NCBI RefSeq assembly: GCF_000422085.1
Contig: NC_021741.1
Span: 3,968,001 to 4,032,000 of the forward strand
DNA length: 64,000 nucleotides
Source: Serratia liquefaciens ATCC 27592
Lineage (GTDB): Bacteria > Pseudomonadota > Gammaproteobacteria > Enterobacterales > Enterobacteriaceae
Direction of reading: 5' to 3'
Of this stretch, positions 25,087 to 32,116 are shown piece by piece; position 1 is the first letter of the stretch; every line of letters begins with the position of its first letter. The notes beneath the pieces are model-generated. The model was not told where the DNA came from and searched no databases. It saw only the letters and a list, made by a program, of their open reading frames with translations. The position numbers and the translations under genes are program-made.

Positions 25087-25109
25087 CCAGCTTTTAGCTG
25101 GTTTTTTTT
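25087..25109 (+). terminator. Rho-independent terminator of the repressor gene
   Basis: CCAGC, a TTTTA loop, GCTGG and eight T residues lie 36 bases after the repressor stop codon. Confidence 0.88.
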
Positions 25110-25125
25110 CGTCCATGTCAAAAAT

Positions 25126-25143
25126 TGATAAATTAATTTATCA
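25126..25143. promoter_or_regulatory. operator palindrome 1 of the rightward early promoter
   Basis: TGATAAATTAATTTATCA is a perfect 18-bp palindrome sharing the TGATAAAT half site with the cro/cI operator. It lies between the repressor terminator and the rightward early operon, the equivalent of lambda OL. Confidence 0.78.
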
Positions 25144-25214
25144 TTGAATATCAAAAAGTTAATCTGAAATCCCTTCCAGCTCACTATTTATTTATCATTT
25201 TGGTATTTACCATT

Positions 25215-25233
25215 ATTTATCTTTGAGATAAAT
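25215..25233. promoter_or_regulatory. operator palindrome 2 of the rightward early promoter
   Basis: ATTTATCTTTGAGATAAAT is an 8+3+8 perfect palindrome of the same family; an extra half site lies at 25190-25197. A possible promoter, TTTACC (25206) with 17 bases to TAAATT (25229), overlaps it, so bound repressor would block it. Confidence 0.72.
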
Positions 25234-25646
25234 TAACTCCCATCAACACCGCAACGCCACCAGCAAACCACCGCCACAAACGTTACGGGAATGGCAGGAA
25301 GCCAACAGGAACACGCATCAGGTGAGCGACGTAATCACCCACAGACCCCGAGAGGGACCGACCTGTTTCGTTCTTTAAGGAGAAAGATTTGGGACATAAG
25401 CAAGGGAGCCTGACCCAGCATGTGAACAGGCAGACAACTGGAGGGCCGCATCATGTAGTGAATGAACGGGACGACCGTTCCCCCGGCGACGTAGTGAGGG
25501 AAAAGAGGCATAAAGCATCACGTAGGTCCGGCTGGCGACCGGTTAACGCATCAATCAGCCTAAAAATGAAGAGTGGATTTACCCTGCCGCTGCCAATGCG
25601 GGGCGGTAGGCATAAGACCACTGTAAAACTGACAAAGGAGCAAGAA
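25234..25646 (+). other. long untranslated leader of the rightward early operon
   Basis: About 400 bases from the early operator to the first credible start codon. An open frame exists from 25389 but lacks a ribosome site and protein-like composition. No N-type antiterminator gene is recognised. The leader has a boxA-like element and several short inverted repeats, so an RNA-based processive antitermination signal is possible. Confidence 0.45.
25369..25378 (+). promoter_or_regulatory. boxA-like antitermination element
   Basis: CGTTCTTTAA differs by one base from the boxA core CGCTCTTTA used by NusB/S10 in lambdoid nut sites and rRNA leaders. It stands in the early leader about 140 bases after the operators. 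A clear boxB hairpin was not found. Confidence 0.45.
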
Positions 25647-25853
25647 ATGGATCAGAGAGAGCCAAAAATTTTTGCTGATGGGATGACTAACGAGGCAATT
25701 TTGGAATGGATGAAAAACAAGGTTAGCGCCGCACGAAGATTACAAACAGCGCTTGCAGAGCGTGAAATCCGTAAGCAAGCGCTTGCTGAACTAGACAACC
25801 AAATCGAAGAGCTTACCAGCGAGGCGACTCTGGAAGTTCGTCAATCAAGTTAG
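25647..25853 (+). CDS. small coiled-coil early protein
   Basis: Start at 25647 (MDQREPKIFADGM), preceded by AAAGGAG; 68 aa. The C-terminal half is a charged helix (ALAEREIRKQALAELDNQIEEL) likely to form a coiled coil. It is the first well-supported gene of the rightward early operon. It overlaps, tail to tail by 41 bases, the minus-strand gene that follows. Function unknown. Confidence 0.7.
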   Translation: MDQREPKIFADGMTNEAILEWMKNKVSAARRLQTALAEREIRKQALAELDNQIEELTSEATLEVRQSS

Positions 25854-26259
25854 GGTCCCATTCTTCTTCAAGAATATCTGGATATAGTTGCTTTGCTCGA
25901 TGCGCACCAAAAAGAGTGATCATTTGTCTAGCTGAATCCGGCAGGGCATCGGACGCTAACTCCTCTTGAAGTAGAAAGATTGCATCTTGAAGTGACAGAC
26001 TTCTTATTTCACTAAGCGGCCATTTGTATTTTTTAAGTATCAAATGTTCCAAAGCAGCCTTGCCCTTTAATGGGTTTCCTAGAGTTGCAAACTGATTCCG
26101 ATGCCCCTCTAAGACACACTCAAGACTAAATATAAGTGCAGCTCTATTTTGAACTTGGTTGTAATCAGGCTGCTGTATAGCCCCGCTTAAAGTTACACCA
26201 CGTACTTTACCAACTTTTTGTAAGACGAGATGGTAAAAATCTTCACTGATTACTGTCAT
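25813..26259 (-). CDS. phage-associated protein of unknown function (possibly ECs1072-type)
   Basis: Start at 26259 (MTVISEDFYHLVLQ), after AGGGAA, gives 148 aa; the longer frame has no protein-like N-terminus. It is a helical protein with FSLECVLEGHRNQF and LHDAIFLLQEEL-like helices (here LQDAIFLLQEEL) and an acidic C-terminus. It runs opposite to the early operon, which marks it as a lysogenically expressed or moron gene. I recall similar proteins called ECs1072 family; that link is uncertain. Confidence 0.7.
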   Translation of the reverse strand: MTVISEDFYHLVLQKVGKVRGVTLSGAIQQPDYNQVQNRAALIFSLECVLEGHRNQFATLGNPLKGKAALEHLILKKYKWPLSEIRSLSLQDAIFLLQEELASDALPDSARQMITLFGAHRAKQLYPDILEEEWDPNLIDELPESPRW

Positions 26260-26365
26260 GTGTATTCCCTTCTTGGCTGTGTGAGAACTACCAAGATACC
26301 ACTGCCGCCTGAGACGGTGAAGCGTAAGACCACACTGCTCCCACGGACAACCAGCAGGACACCCC

Positions 26366-26503
26366 ATGAAAATTACCTTAACCAAGCGCTGCCGCCGCAG
26401 GGCTCGGCGGGAAATACGCACTCAGCGCCGGAGAGCAATCAAGGAATTCGGCCATTGCAATGGTACCAGCATGCTCAACTGTTACGCCCGCTGGTACTTC
26501 TGA
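26366..26503 (+). CDS. small basic early protein
   Basis: An ORF of 45 codons with AGGA six bases before the ATG. The product is very arginine-rich at the N-terminus (KRCRRRARREIRTQRRR) and ends LNCYARWYF. Such a charge pattern suggests nucleic-acid binding, which is also what an N-like antiterminator arginine-rich motif looks like; this is only a resemblance. It is followed by another short ORF in the early operon. Confidence 0.5.
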   Translation: MKITLTKRCRRRARREIRTQRRRAIKEFGHCNGTSMLNCYARWYF

Positions 26504-26569
26504 ATTAAATAGCCCCGGCTGCAGACGCCAATCTTTGCCGGGGCCTGACCAGTAGAACGGAGATTCAAC

Positions 26570-26698
26570 ATGATCAACCACAATGCTAACACAATCGTTG
26601 TAGACGTTATGCGCGTCGCTCCATCCGTGCAGGCCGTTCGCCTCACCTTCTTCGCCCGCCTGCGCAAAATCCTCTGCCAGAAAGGCCACCCGCTCTAA
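26570..26698 (+). CDS. small early ORF of 42 codons
   Basis: ATG at 26570 follows GGAG. The product begins MINHNANTIVVDVMRV and has an amphipathic basic C-terminus (FFARLRKILCQKGHP). The longer minus-strand frame over this region lacks a ribosome site. No family recognised; coding status rests on the ribosome site and operon position. Confidence 0.45.
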   Translation: MINHNANTIVVDVMRVAPSVQAVRLTFFARLRKILCQKGHPL

Positions 26699-26721
26699 TA
26701 GCTTTGCTGTGTGTAGTCTTT

Positions 26722-26781
26722 GGCGACCAGGCCGAACTTCAACCCATGAGAGGTGAAGATAATGTTCATAGGCTGGTCGCC
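26722..26781. repeat. inverted repeat (stem-loop), GGCGACCAG / CTGGTCGCC
   Basis: A perfect 9-bp inverted repeat with a 42-base loop in the non-coding stretch before the 120 aa early gene. It could fold in the early transcript. Confidence 0.6.
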
Positions 26782-26790
26782 CTTTTTCAT

Positions 26791-26852
26791 AGAGAAAAGA
26801 ACTTAGGCATCTACTAACCGTGGAGGGCGTCACCCAGCCTGAGTTCTTCTCT
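26791..26852. repeat. inverted repeat (stem-loop) before the DUF2303 operon
   Basis: Arms AGAGAAAAGAACTTAGGC and GCCTGAGTTCTTCTCT pair along about 16 positions with one bulge and one mismatch. The loop is about 28 bases. The stem ends 22 bases before the start codon of the next gene, so it may control its translation or stability. Confidence 0.6.
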
Positions 26853-26874
26853 GTATGTGACGAGGAGAAATATC

Positions 26875-27237
26875 ATGTCAGAAAATAAAAGCACCCCATT
26901 TAGCCAACAACTGGCTTATATCAACCGTGGCGCACTCGACGCCGAACTTACCGAAGCGCTCGCCGAGGTAATTAAACAAGTCCGCGAAACTGGCAAGAAA
27001 GGCGCTATTACTCTGACGCTTAATTGTCAAATGTTGAACACTCGCGACGAAAACACAATGAAGATCACCCCCAACGTCAAGAAGTCAATTCCTGAACTTG
27101 ATCGGGCCGACACCATTATGTTCTCAACCGCTGATGGCGACTTAATGCGTGATGATCCATCGCAAGTGCAGATGGATTTGAAAGTGATTGATACCAAGCC
27201 TGCCGCTGCGCCTATTAAATTAGCGCAAAACAACTAA
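26875..27237 (+). CDS. early protein upstream of the DUF2303 gene (YfdP-position)
   Basis: Start at 26875 (MSENKSTPFSQQLAY) after GAGGAG; 120 aa. The sequence contains GKKGAITLTLNCQML and ends with a proline/alanine-rich tail. It precedes the DUF2303 gene by 35 bases, as in the yfdP-yfdQ pair of the E. coli CPS-53 prophage. Function unknown. Confidence 0.8.
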   Translation: MSENKSTPFSQQLAYINRGALDAELTEALAEVIKQVRETGKKGAITLTLNCQMLNTRDENTMKITPNVKKSIPELDRADTIMFSTADGDLMRDDPSQVQMDLKVIDTKPAAAPIKLAQNN

Positions 27238-27272
27238 CCCTCGAAACCACCCATAACTGGAAAGGATATTTA

Positions 27273-28085
27273 ATGGACATTACCAACAACAATAATGAAA
27301 CAGTTAAGCAGATTGCCGAATTGGCAGTAGCAAACAGCTTAATTAAGACTGATATTCCGTATGCTATCGTGCCGGACAGTCACTCGGTAAAATCCCTGAA
27401 AGACTTTATCGTTGATGAAACACAAGTTAAACAGGCCGTAACCGTTATCTCGCCTTCTTCTCTGATCGGTTATGTTTCCCGTTTCAAAGACGAGCGCAGT
27501 GTTATCTTCGCAGATACTGAAAAAACACGTTTTTGTGCAGTATTGGATTATCACTTGGACGGAAAAACTCCTTTCAAAAATACGCACGTCGTAACGTATG
27601 ACTGCCCACTGTCCGATGAGTGGAAGGCGTTTTCTCGTTTTGACGCTGAAAAAATGGATCAGGTGACGTTTGCAGAATTTATTGAGCAGTATATTAACTG
27701 TATTGCGCCAGCCTCTGATTCAAACCTCACATCAGGCAACGCACTTTTAGAAATGGTGCTGGCCTTCCAGGAAACACGCACATCTGAATTTAAAGCGGTC
27801 ACTCGTCTGAATGATGGCACCTATCAAATGGCTTTCAGTAACGAAAAAACTGGCAGCGGCAATACGCAACTGCCGGAAAGAATCGCTCTGGCCATTTCAC
27901 CATTCCATAACGGTACGCCATATCAGATTGATGCTCGCATTCGCTACCGTCTCCGCGAAGGGAAGCTGGCTCTCTGGTATGAGCTGATCGACCCGAAAAA
28001 AATCATTGAGCATGCGTACAACGAAATTCTGGTCGACCTGCAAAACCAACTGCCGGACGTGCCTCTTTTCGAAGGCCGCATTTAA
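27273..28085 (+). CDS. DUF2303 family protein (YfdQ-like)
   Basis: A 270 aa protein of the YfdQ/DUF2303 family, with DTEKTRFCAVLDYH in the first half and LWYELIDPKKIIEHAYNEI near the C-terminus. These proteins are common in the early left-arm operon of lambdoid prophages. No biochemical role is established. The start has GGA at a usual distance. Confidence 0.88.
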   Translation: MDITNNNNETVKQIAELAVANSLIKTDIPYAIVPDSHSVKSLKDFIVDETQVKQAVTVISPSSLIGYVSRFKDERSVIFADTEKTRFCAVLDYHLDGKTPFKNTHVVTYDCPLSDEWKAFSRFDAEKMDQVTFAEFIEQYINCIAPASDSNLTSGNALLEMVLAFQETRTSEFKAVTRLNDGTYQMAFSNEKTGSGNTQLPERIALAISPFHNGTPYQIDARIRYRLREGKLALWYELIDPKKIIEHAYNEILVDLQNQLPDVPLFEGRI

Positions 28086-28177
28086 CCCTGATTAAATCCT
28101 AATAAAGTGAAGCCTTATGCGCCGCTGTGTGTGGCGCATAGTGAAGCATTTTCCCCCCTCAGAATGGAACGATAAAT

Positions 28178-28993
28178 ATGGCAACTTTAAGTCAGCGCTA
28201 TGCAGCGCGTGAAAGTATTGGCTCTGATATTTCCACACGCAAAACCTTCCTGGTGCCTCTAAATGAAATTTATGCAGAAGAAGGCTATAACGTTCGCGAA
28301 TTAAACCAGGTGCACGTGGAAGAGTTTAGAGACGCATTTATTGCCGGTGAGTTTATTCCTCCTCTCGCTGTTGAAATAACAGAACAGGGTGTGAAAGTGA
28401 TCGACGGTCACCACCGCTACCACGGTGCGTTACTAGCGTCTGCCGCCGGTCATGAAGTGCTGCGCCTTGAATGTAAGGATTTCGTCGGTACTGAGGCGGA
28501 TAAAATCGCCTTCATGGTCACCAGTTCACAAGGGCTGGCACTTTCCCCAATCGAACGTGGCGCAGCTTACCAGCGGCTTGTGAATCAGGGCTGGACCAAC
28601 GCAGAGATCGCCAAAAAAGTTAAGCGATCTGAGTCTGACATTCTCCAGCACCTTCAATTGCAGGAATGCACCCCATACGTTAAAAGCCTGGTTCGCACCG
28701 GTTCAATGAATTACGCCCTGGCAATCAGCATCAACCGAGAGCACGGCGTCTATGCTGACAAAGAAGCCGCTAGATTAATGAAAAAGGCAGAGGACGCTGG
28801 TAAGACGAAAGTAACTAAGAGTATCGCCCAGCCGCAATTCAGCGCAAAAAAAGCCCGCAGGATGCTAGAGCTGCTCTTTGACGCCGTTCCCATTGTTAAT
28901 GGTGATAGCGACATGCTTATGCTTTCCAAAGGCAGCAAAGACGAGGTGATGCAGATAATCAGTGATTATCGCAATGAAGCCCACCAGCAATGA
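28178..28993 (+). CDS. ParB-like N-terminal domain protein
   Basis: A 271 aa protein. Residues about 25-110 form a ParB/Srx fold with LNEIYAEEGYNVRELNQ and the box VIDGHHRYHGALLA. An HTH-like segment WTNAEIAKKVKRSESDILQHL follows, as in KorB/ParB. Without a ParA gene nearby it is probably not a partition protein; ParB-like CTPase or nuclease functions in phage early genes are possible. It shares a 4-base overlap with the next gene. Confidence 0.88.
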   Translation: MATLSQRYAARESIGSDISTRKTFLVPLNEIYAEEGYNVRELNQVHVEEFRDAFIAGEFIPPLAVEITEQGVKVIDGHHRYHGALLASAAGHEVLRLECKDFVGTEADKIAFMVTSSQGLALSPIERGAAYQRLVNQGWTNAEIAKKVKRSESDILQHLQLQECTPYVKSLVRTGSMNYALAISINREHGVYADKEAARLMKKAEDAGKTKVTKSIAQPQFSAKKARRMLELLFDAVPIVNGDSDMLMLSKGSKDEVMQIISDYRNEAHQQ

Positions 28994-29208
28994 GCGTCAA
29001 TTTGAACAACGCGCCTTCGTGGATAACCGCCAAGGCACTGGAAATATTAAACCAGTTCAGTGCCTGTCAAATATTCCCCAGAAAAAACCGTGGTAAAAAA
29101 TACTTCACCTTCCAGGTTAATAAGCGTTGGCGGTTACTTTCAAAAGATGACAGCCAGAATTTGCAGTTGCTTACCCACAATGATTACAACTCAGAGATCA
29201 ATATATAA
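28990..29208 (+). CDS. ParE-like small protein
   Basis: A 72 aa protein overlapping the ParB-like stop by 4 bases. The second half, KKYFTFQVNKRWRLLSKDD followed by LQLLTHNDYN, follows the pattern of ParE-like phage proteins (strand, RWRLLS, final LxxHxxYN). No antitoxin gene is next to it. Toxicity is therefore not implied; the fold assignment is tentative. Confidence 0.7.
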   Translation: MSVNLNNAPSWITAKALEILNQFSACQIFPRKNRGKKYFTFQVNKRWRLLSKDDSQNLQLLTHNDYNSEINI

Positions 29209-29325
29209 CCGCCAGTCATTGAGAAGCTAAAATCCTGGATAAACCCCTTCTTATCGGCCACCAAGTAAATAGCTAGCGTAAAAACCGTCTATCATTAAGT
29301 GATAATTTATAATAATTTCATTTAA

Positions 29326-30021
29326 TTATAAATCGTCACTCATAGATCTTCTGAAACAGATCTTCAATTGTTCTGACTCAATTTTGCTAACTTTTTTCAA
29401 AACCATAGGTTCATCCTGTTTCGTAATTGAATATTCAGAGTTCTCTTTTAAACACTTCCCCCAAACATATGTATCTCCATAGCTAGCAAGAAGAACCTTA
29501 TCACCACCTAATTTAAACATACCATTTGAGTTGTTTGCTGATATCCAGCCAGAACAGTAAAACGCAAAAACCAAAGCGGTTACAGTAAAAATAGCGTGAT
29601 ACACCCCCGTAAATGATAATTTATTATCCACAAAAGAACTCAAAGAGAAAAATAAATAAAAAACCAAAATCGTAAGAACCAGTGCCATCAGTAAGTATTT
29701 TTTACGTCCATATTTAAATAAATAAGGTGAATTATGAAAAATCACAAACGGCAACAAAACGACAATAAAAACAAGAACGTAAAAACAAACCACTTTCCAT
29801 TTATCTATTCGCTTATAGTCTATCTTTGCATTTAGAATTGCTGCAAATGAAATAATAACAACAAAGAACTGAAAACTTGTTCTCAAAAGAAAACTAACAT
29901 CAATTGATATAACTTCAGAAGGATACCCATAATACTCTGCATAACCCAGACTAAATATATACCCACCGATGTATAAGATCACCAAAAAAATAGAGGCTAT
30001 AGATATTTCTTTATTTATCAT
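29326..30021 (-). CDS. AT-rich five-TM membrane cargo protein
   Basis: Start at 30021 (MINKEISIASIF), 231 aa; the upstream open frame overlaps the exonuclease gene and is unlikely. Five hydrophobic segments lie at about 8-26, 47-65, 77-97, 108-130 and 140-160, followed by a soluble C-terminal domain of about 70 residues. After TM1 comes YAEYYGYPSEVISID, a pattern seen in uncharacterised small membrane proteins. It is on the strand opposite the early operon and AT-rich, both moron signs. Superinfection exclusion is a guess from this context. Confidence 0.75.
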   Translation of the reverse strand: MINKEISIASIFLVILYIGGYIFSLGYAEYYGYPSEVISIDVSFLLRTSFQFFVVIISFAAILNAKIDYKRIDKWKVVCFYVLVFIVVLLPFVIFHNSPYLFKYGRKKYLLMALVLTILVFYLFFSLSSFVDNKLSFTGVYHAIFTVTALVFAFYCSGWISANNSNGMFKLGGDKVLLASYGDTYVWGKCLKENSEYSITKQDEPMVLKKVSKIESEQLKICFRRSMSDDL

Positions 30022-30091
30022 AAATTCCACTAAATATATTATTAGTCTGTCTAAACCAGTTTTAACACAAGTTACTTCAATAGGATTGTGC

Positions 30092-30661
30092 ATGCAACAT
30101 TTAATGCTTGACCTGGAAACCATGGGTAAGAAGCCCATCGCTCCTATCGTAGCCATCGGGGCCGTATTCTTTGCGCCACGCACCGGCGAACTAGGTGAAT
30201 TGTTCTATACCCCCGTTGACTTGCAAAGCTCTATGGCCGGTAAAGCGGCACCTGACGCCGATACCATCATTTGGTGGATGAAACAAAGCAGTGAAGCCCG
30301 TGCGGCTATCTACGTTGACGGTGCACCGTCGTTGCTGTCTGCATTGTATGACTTGAATAAGTTCATCCGGGCCAATGTCGCCAATCCTCGTGGCCTGCGC
30401 GTATGGGGTAATGGGGCCGTTTTCGATAACGTGATCTTGCGTGAGTCCTACCAGCGTGAATGCGTTCCTCTTCCGTGGGAATGGTTCAACGACAGAGACG
30501 TACGTACTATAGTTGAGCTTGGACGTGAAGTTGGTTTTGACCCTAAACGTGATATGCCGTTTGACGGCGAACGCCACAATGCTATATCCGACGCAATTCA
30601 CCAAGCTAAGTATGTTTCCGCAATTTATCAGTGTTTGTTTTTAGCTCACCAGCAAGATTAA
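30092..30661 (+). CDS. DEDDh 3'-5' exonuclease (exodeoxyribonuclease VIII-like)
   Basis: Start at 30092 (MQHLMLDLETMGKKP) after AGGA; 189 aa. The DEDDh residues are visible: LDLET (ExoI), VWGNGAVFDNVIL (ExoII) and HNAISDAIHQAKY (ExoIII, with the histidine). Proteins of this type serve recombination in prophages such as Rac. No annealing protein (RecT/Bet) is next to it. Confidence 0.92.
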   Translation: MQHLMLDLETMGKKPIAPIVAIGAVFFAPRTGELGELFYTPVDLQSSMAGKAAPDADTIIWWMKQSSEARAAIYVDGAPSLLSALYDLNKFIRANVANPRGLRVWGNGAVFDNVILRESYQRECVPLPWEWFNDRDVRTIVELGREVGFDPKRDMPFDGERHNAISDAIHQAKYVSAIYQCLFLAHQQD

Positions 30662-30677
30662 AAATAAGGGATATTAC

Positions 30678-30893
30678 ATGAGTAAAAAAAGTGAAGGTGC
30701 TGAGCTGGATTTACTAACCCCTGAAGAGGTTTGTAAATTGATTGGAGGGGTTACTACAAAAACGTTGAGGGCATGGAATATTACTCATCGCCACCGAAAA
30801 ATTTTGGCACCAATTCGGTTTACGCATAAAGTAGTCCGGTATGAGCGCCAAAACGTTTTAGACTTTATTGCTAAATGCAGAAGCGCTTATTAA
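30678..30893 (+). CDS. excisionase (winged HTH, AlpA/Xis-like)
   Basis: A 71 aa protein with DLLTPEEVCKLIGGVTTKTLRAWN and the wing KVVRYERQNVLDFI, the arrangement of lambdoid excisionases. It is the last gene of the early operon and lies close to the integrase, on the opposite strand. It would bend DNA at the attachment site and favour excision. Confidence 0.88.
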   Translation: MSKKSEGAELDLLTPEEVCKLIGGVTTKTLRAWNITHRHRKILAPIRFTHKVVRYERQNVLDFIAKCRSAY

Positions 30894-31021
30894 CTGCATT
30901 TAACCAGATCTGAATAGTTGGTCTGATTTGTAAGATGGCGGACAATATATCAGAAGAAGAAACATCCATGAATCGCCTATGTACTCATGATGGATCTAGG
31001 TTCTACTAAACGCCTTTTTAC

Positions 31022-31954
31022 TCAAAACTCACTCTCTACATCCGGTAAAGCATTGTTTAAGCTTTCGTAAAGTTTATTGGCAAGTGACGTTGCATAATCT
31101 AGCAATTCTTCTAATTTTTGTTCTGTAACATTTACTGAATTTCCGTCTTTGTCCTTGCCACCTCGATGTACTAAGTGATTACGAAGGAGTGTTGCGGCTT
31201 CAATCTCTTGCGTCGGCCAGTCATTTCTCGTTTGGATGTTAAATGCAGCCTTGTAACGCTTTATAACCTGATCTATATTGTGCCAGCTTGCACTAATCAA
31301 GTTTTCTTTAATTGATTTTATTAACTCCATCCTTAGTTGCTCAATGGATTCACTTTTAAACGGCAAAGATAAAGTATCTTTACTCCATTTGAACTCCGAC
31401 TTACCTTTTTCTATTAAATCCAATATATAAGACTGGTTTTTATCTAATGATTTTATGAACAATTCAACATAAAGTGTCTCTAGAGCAGTTATAACGTTGG
31501 TAAATAAGATATTAAGTAAGTGTCTTTTTTGATCTTCTTTGTATATACCACTAACCAATGATCTTATTATATGAATGTTTTCCTCAAACTTAACCATTGG
31601 TTCCTCTGAAGAGGTTACTGCACTATACAGGTCATCGTCGTACCAATCATCCATATTATTAGAGTTACCTGACCAGTCATGACACTCATCTTGCAATTCG
31701 TCTGACAATTCCTCAATATAATTATCTTTTACGTGCCCTTCAAATATCATTTCCAGCTCTTCTCGAGCATTAAAGGGGCCACCATAAATGTAAGCATATC
31801 CACCTTCACGGCCATTATAAGGACAAGAATGCACTGGATTTTCGTAGTTTTCTAAAAACCAACTTCGCATTACTTCTAGTTGATCATCTTTACTTTTGTA
31901 CTTCAAGGATTGACGCGGTACCATTTTCCCTTTTACATTAAAAAGCATTTTCAT
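31022..31954 (-). CDS. HEPN-type cargo protein between xis and int
   Basis: A 310 aa acidic protein. Near residue 45 it has PYNGREGGYAYIYGGPFNARE, a motif I associate with HEPN-containing proteins. The C-terminal half is helical and contains LLRNHLVHRGG, where R258-X4-H263 fits the HEPN ribonuclease motif. Location between excisionase and integrase, AT-rich composition and a weak ribosome site point to a moron. An abortive-infection RNase is a fair hypothesis; neither activity nor partner is visible. Confidence 0.75.
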   Translation of the reverse strand: MKMLFNVKGKMVPRQSLKYKSKDDQLEVMRSWFLENYENPVHSCPYNGREGGYAYIYGGPFNAREELEMIFEGHVKDNYIEELSDELQDECHDWSGNSNNMDDWYDDDLYSAVTSSEEPMVKFEENIHIIRSLVSGIYKEDQKRHLLNILFTNVITALETLYVELFIKSLDKNQSYILDLIEKGKSEFKWSKDTLSLPFKSESIEQLRMELIKSIKENLISASWHNIDQVIKRYKAAFNIQTRNDWPTQEIEAATLLRNHLVHRGGKDKDGNSVNVTEQKLEELLDYATSLANKLYESLNNALPDVESEF

Positions 31955-32116
31955 AACAGAAACATTCCTTTAATCAACCAGAGGAATTTTTACCAACCTC
32001 TGAAACTTTAATCTAACGAAACCATAATAACGTCTAACTCTGGCTTAGAGCTGCCTAAAGGATTAATTTTAGTCCTGTTCCTTAACTATGCCAATAAAAT
32101 TTTGTACTGAAAAATA

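Noticed and set aside
25389..25646. N-terminal extension of the small coiled-coil early protein
   Set aside because: No ribosome site at 25389 and unconvincing composition, whereas AAAGGAG precedes the ATG at 25647.
26378..26833. 151-codon minus-strand frame
   Set aside because: No ribosome site, overlaps two plus-strand short ORFs with ribosome sites and the stem-loops.
28990..29208. Active ParE/RelE toxin-antitoxin pair
   Set aside because: No antitoxin-like gene next to it; the upstream partner is a ParB-like protein, so only a fold-level label is given.
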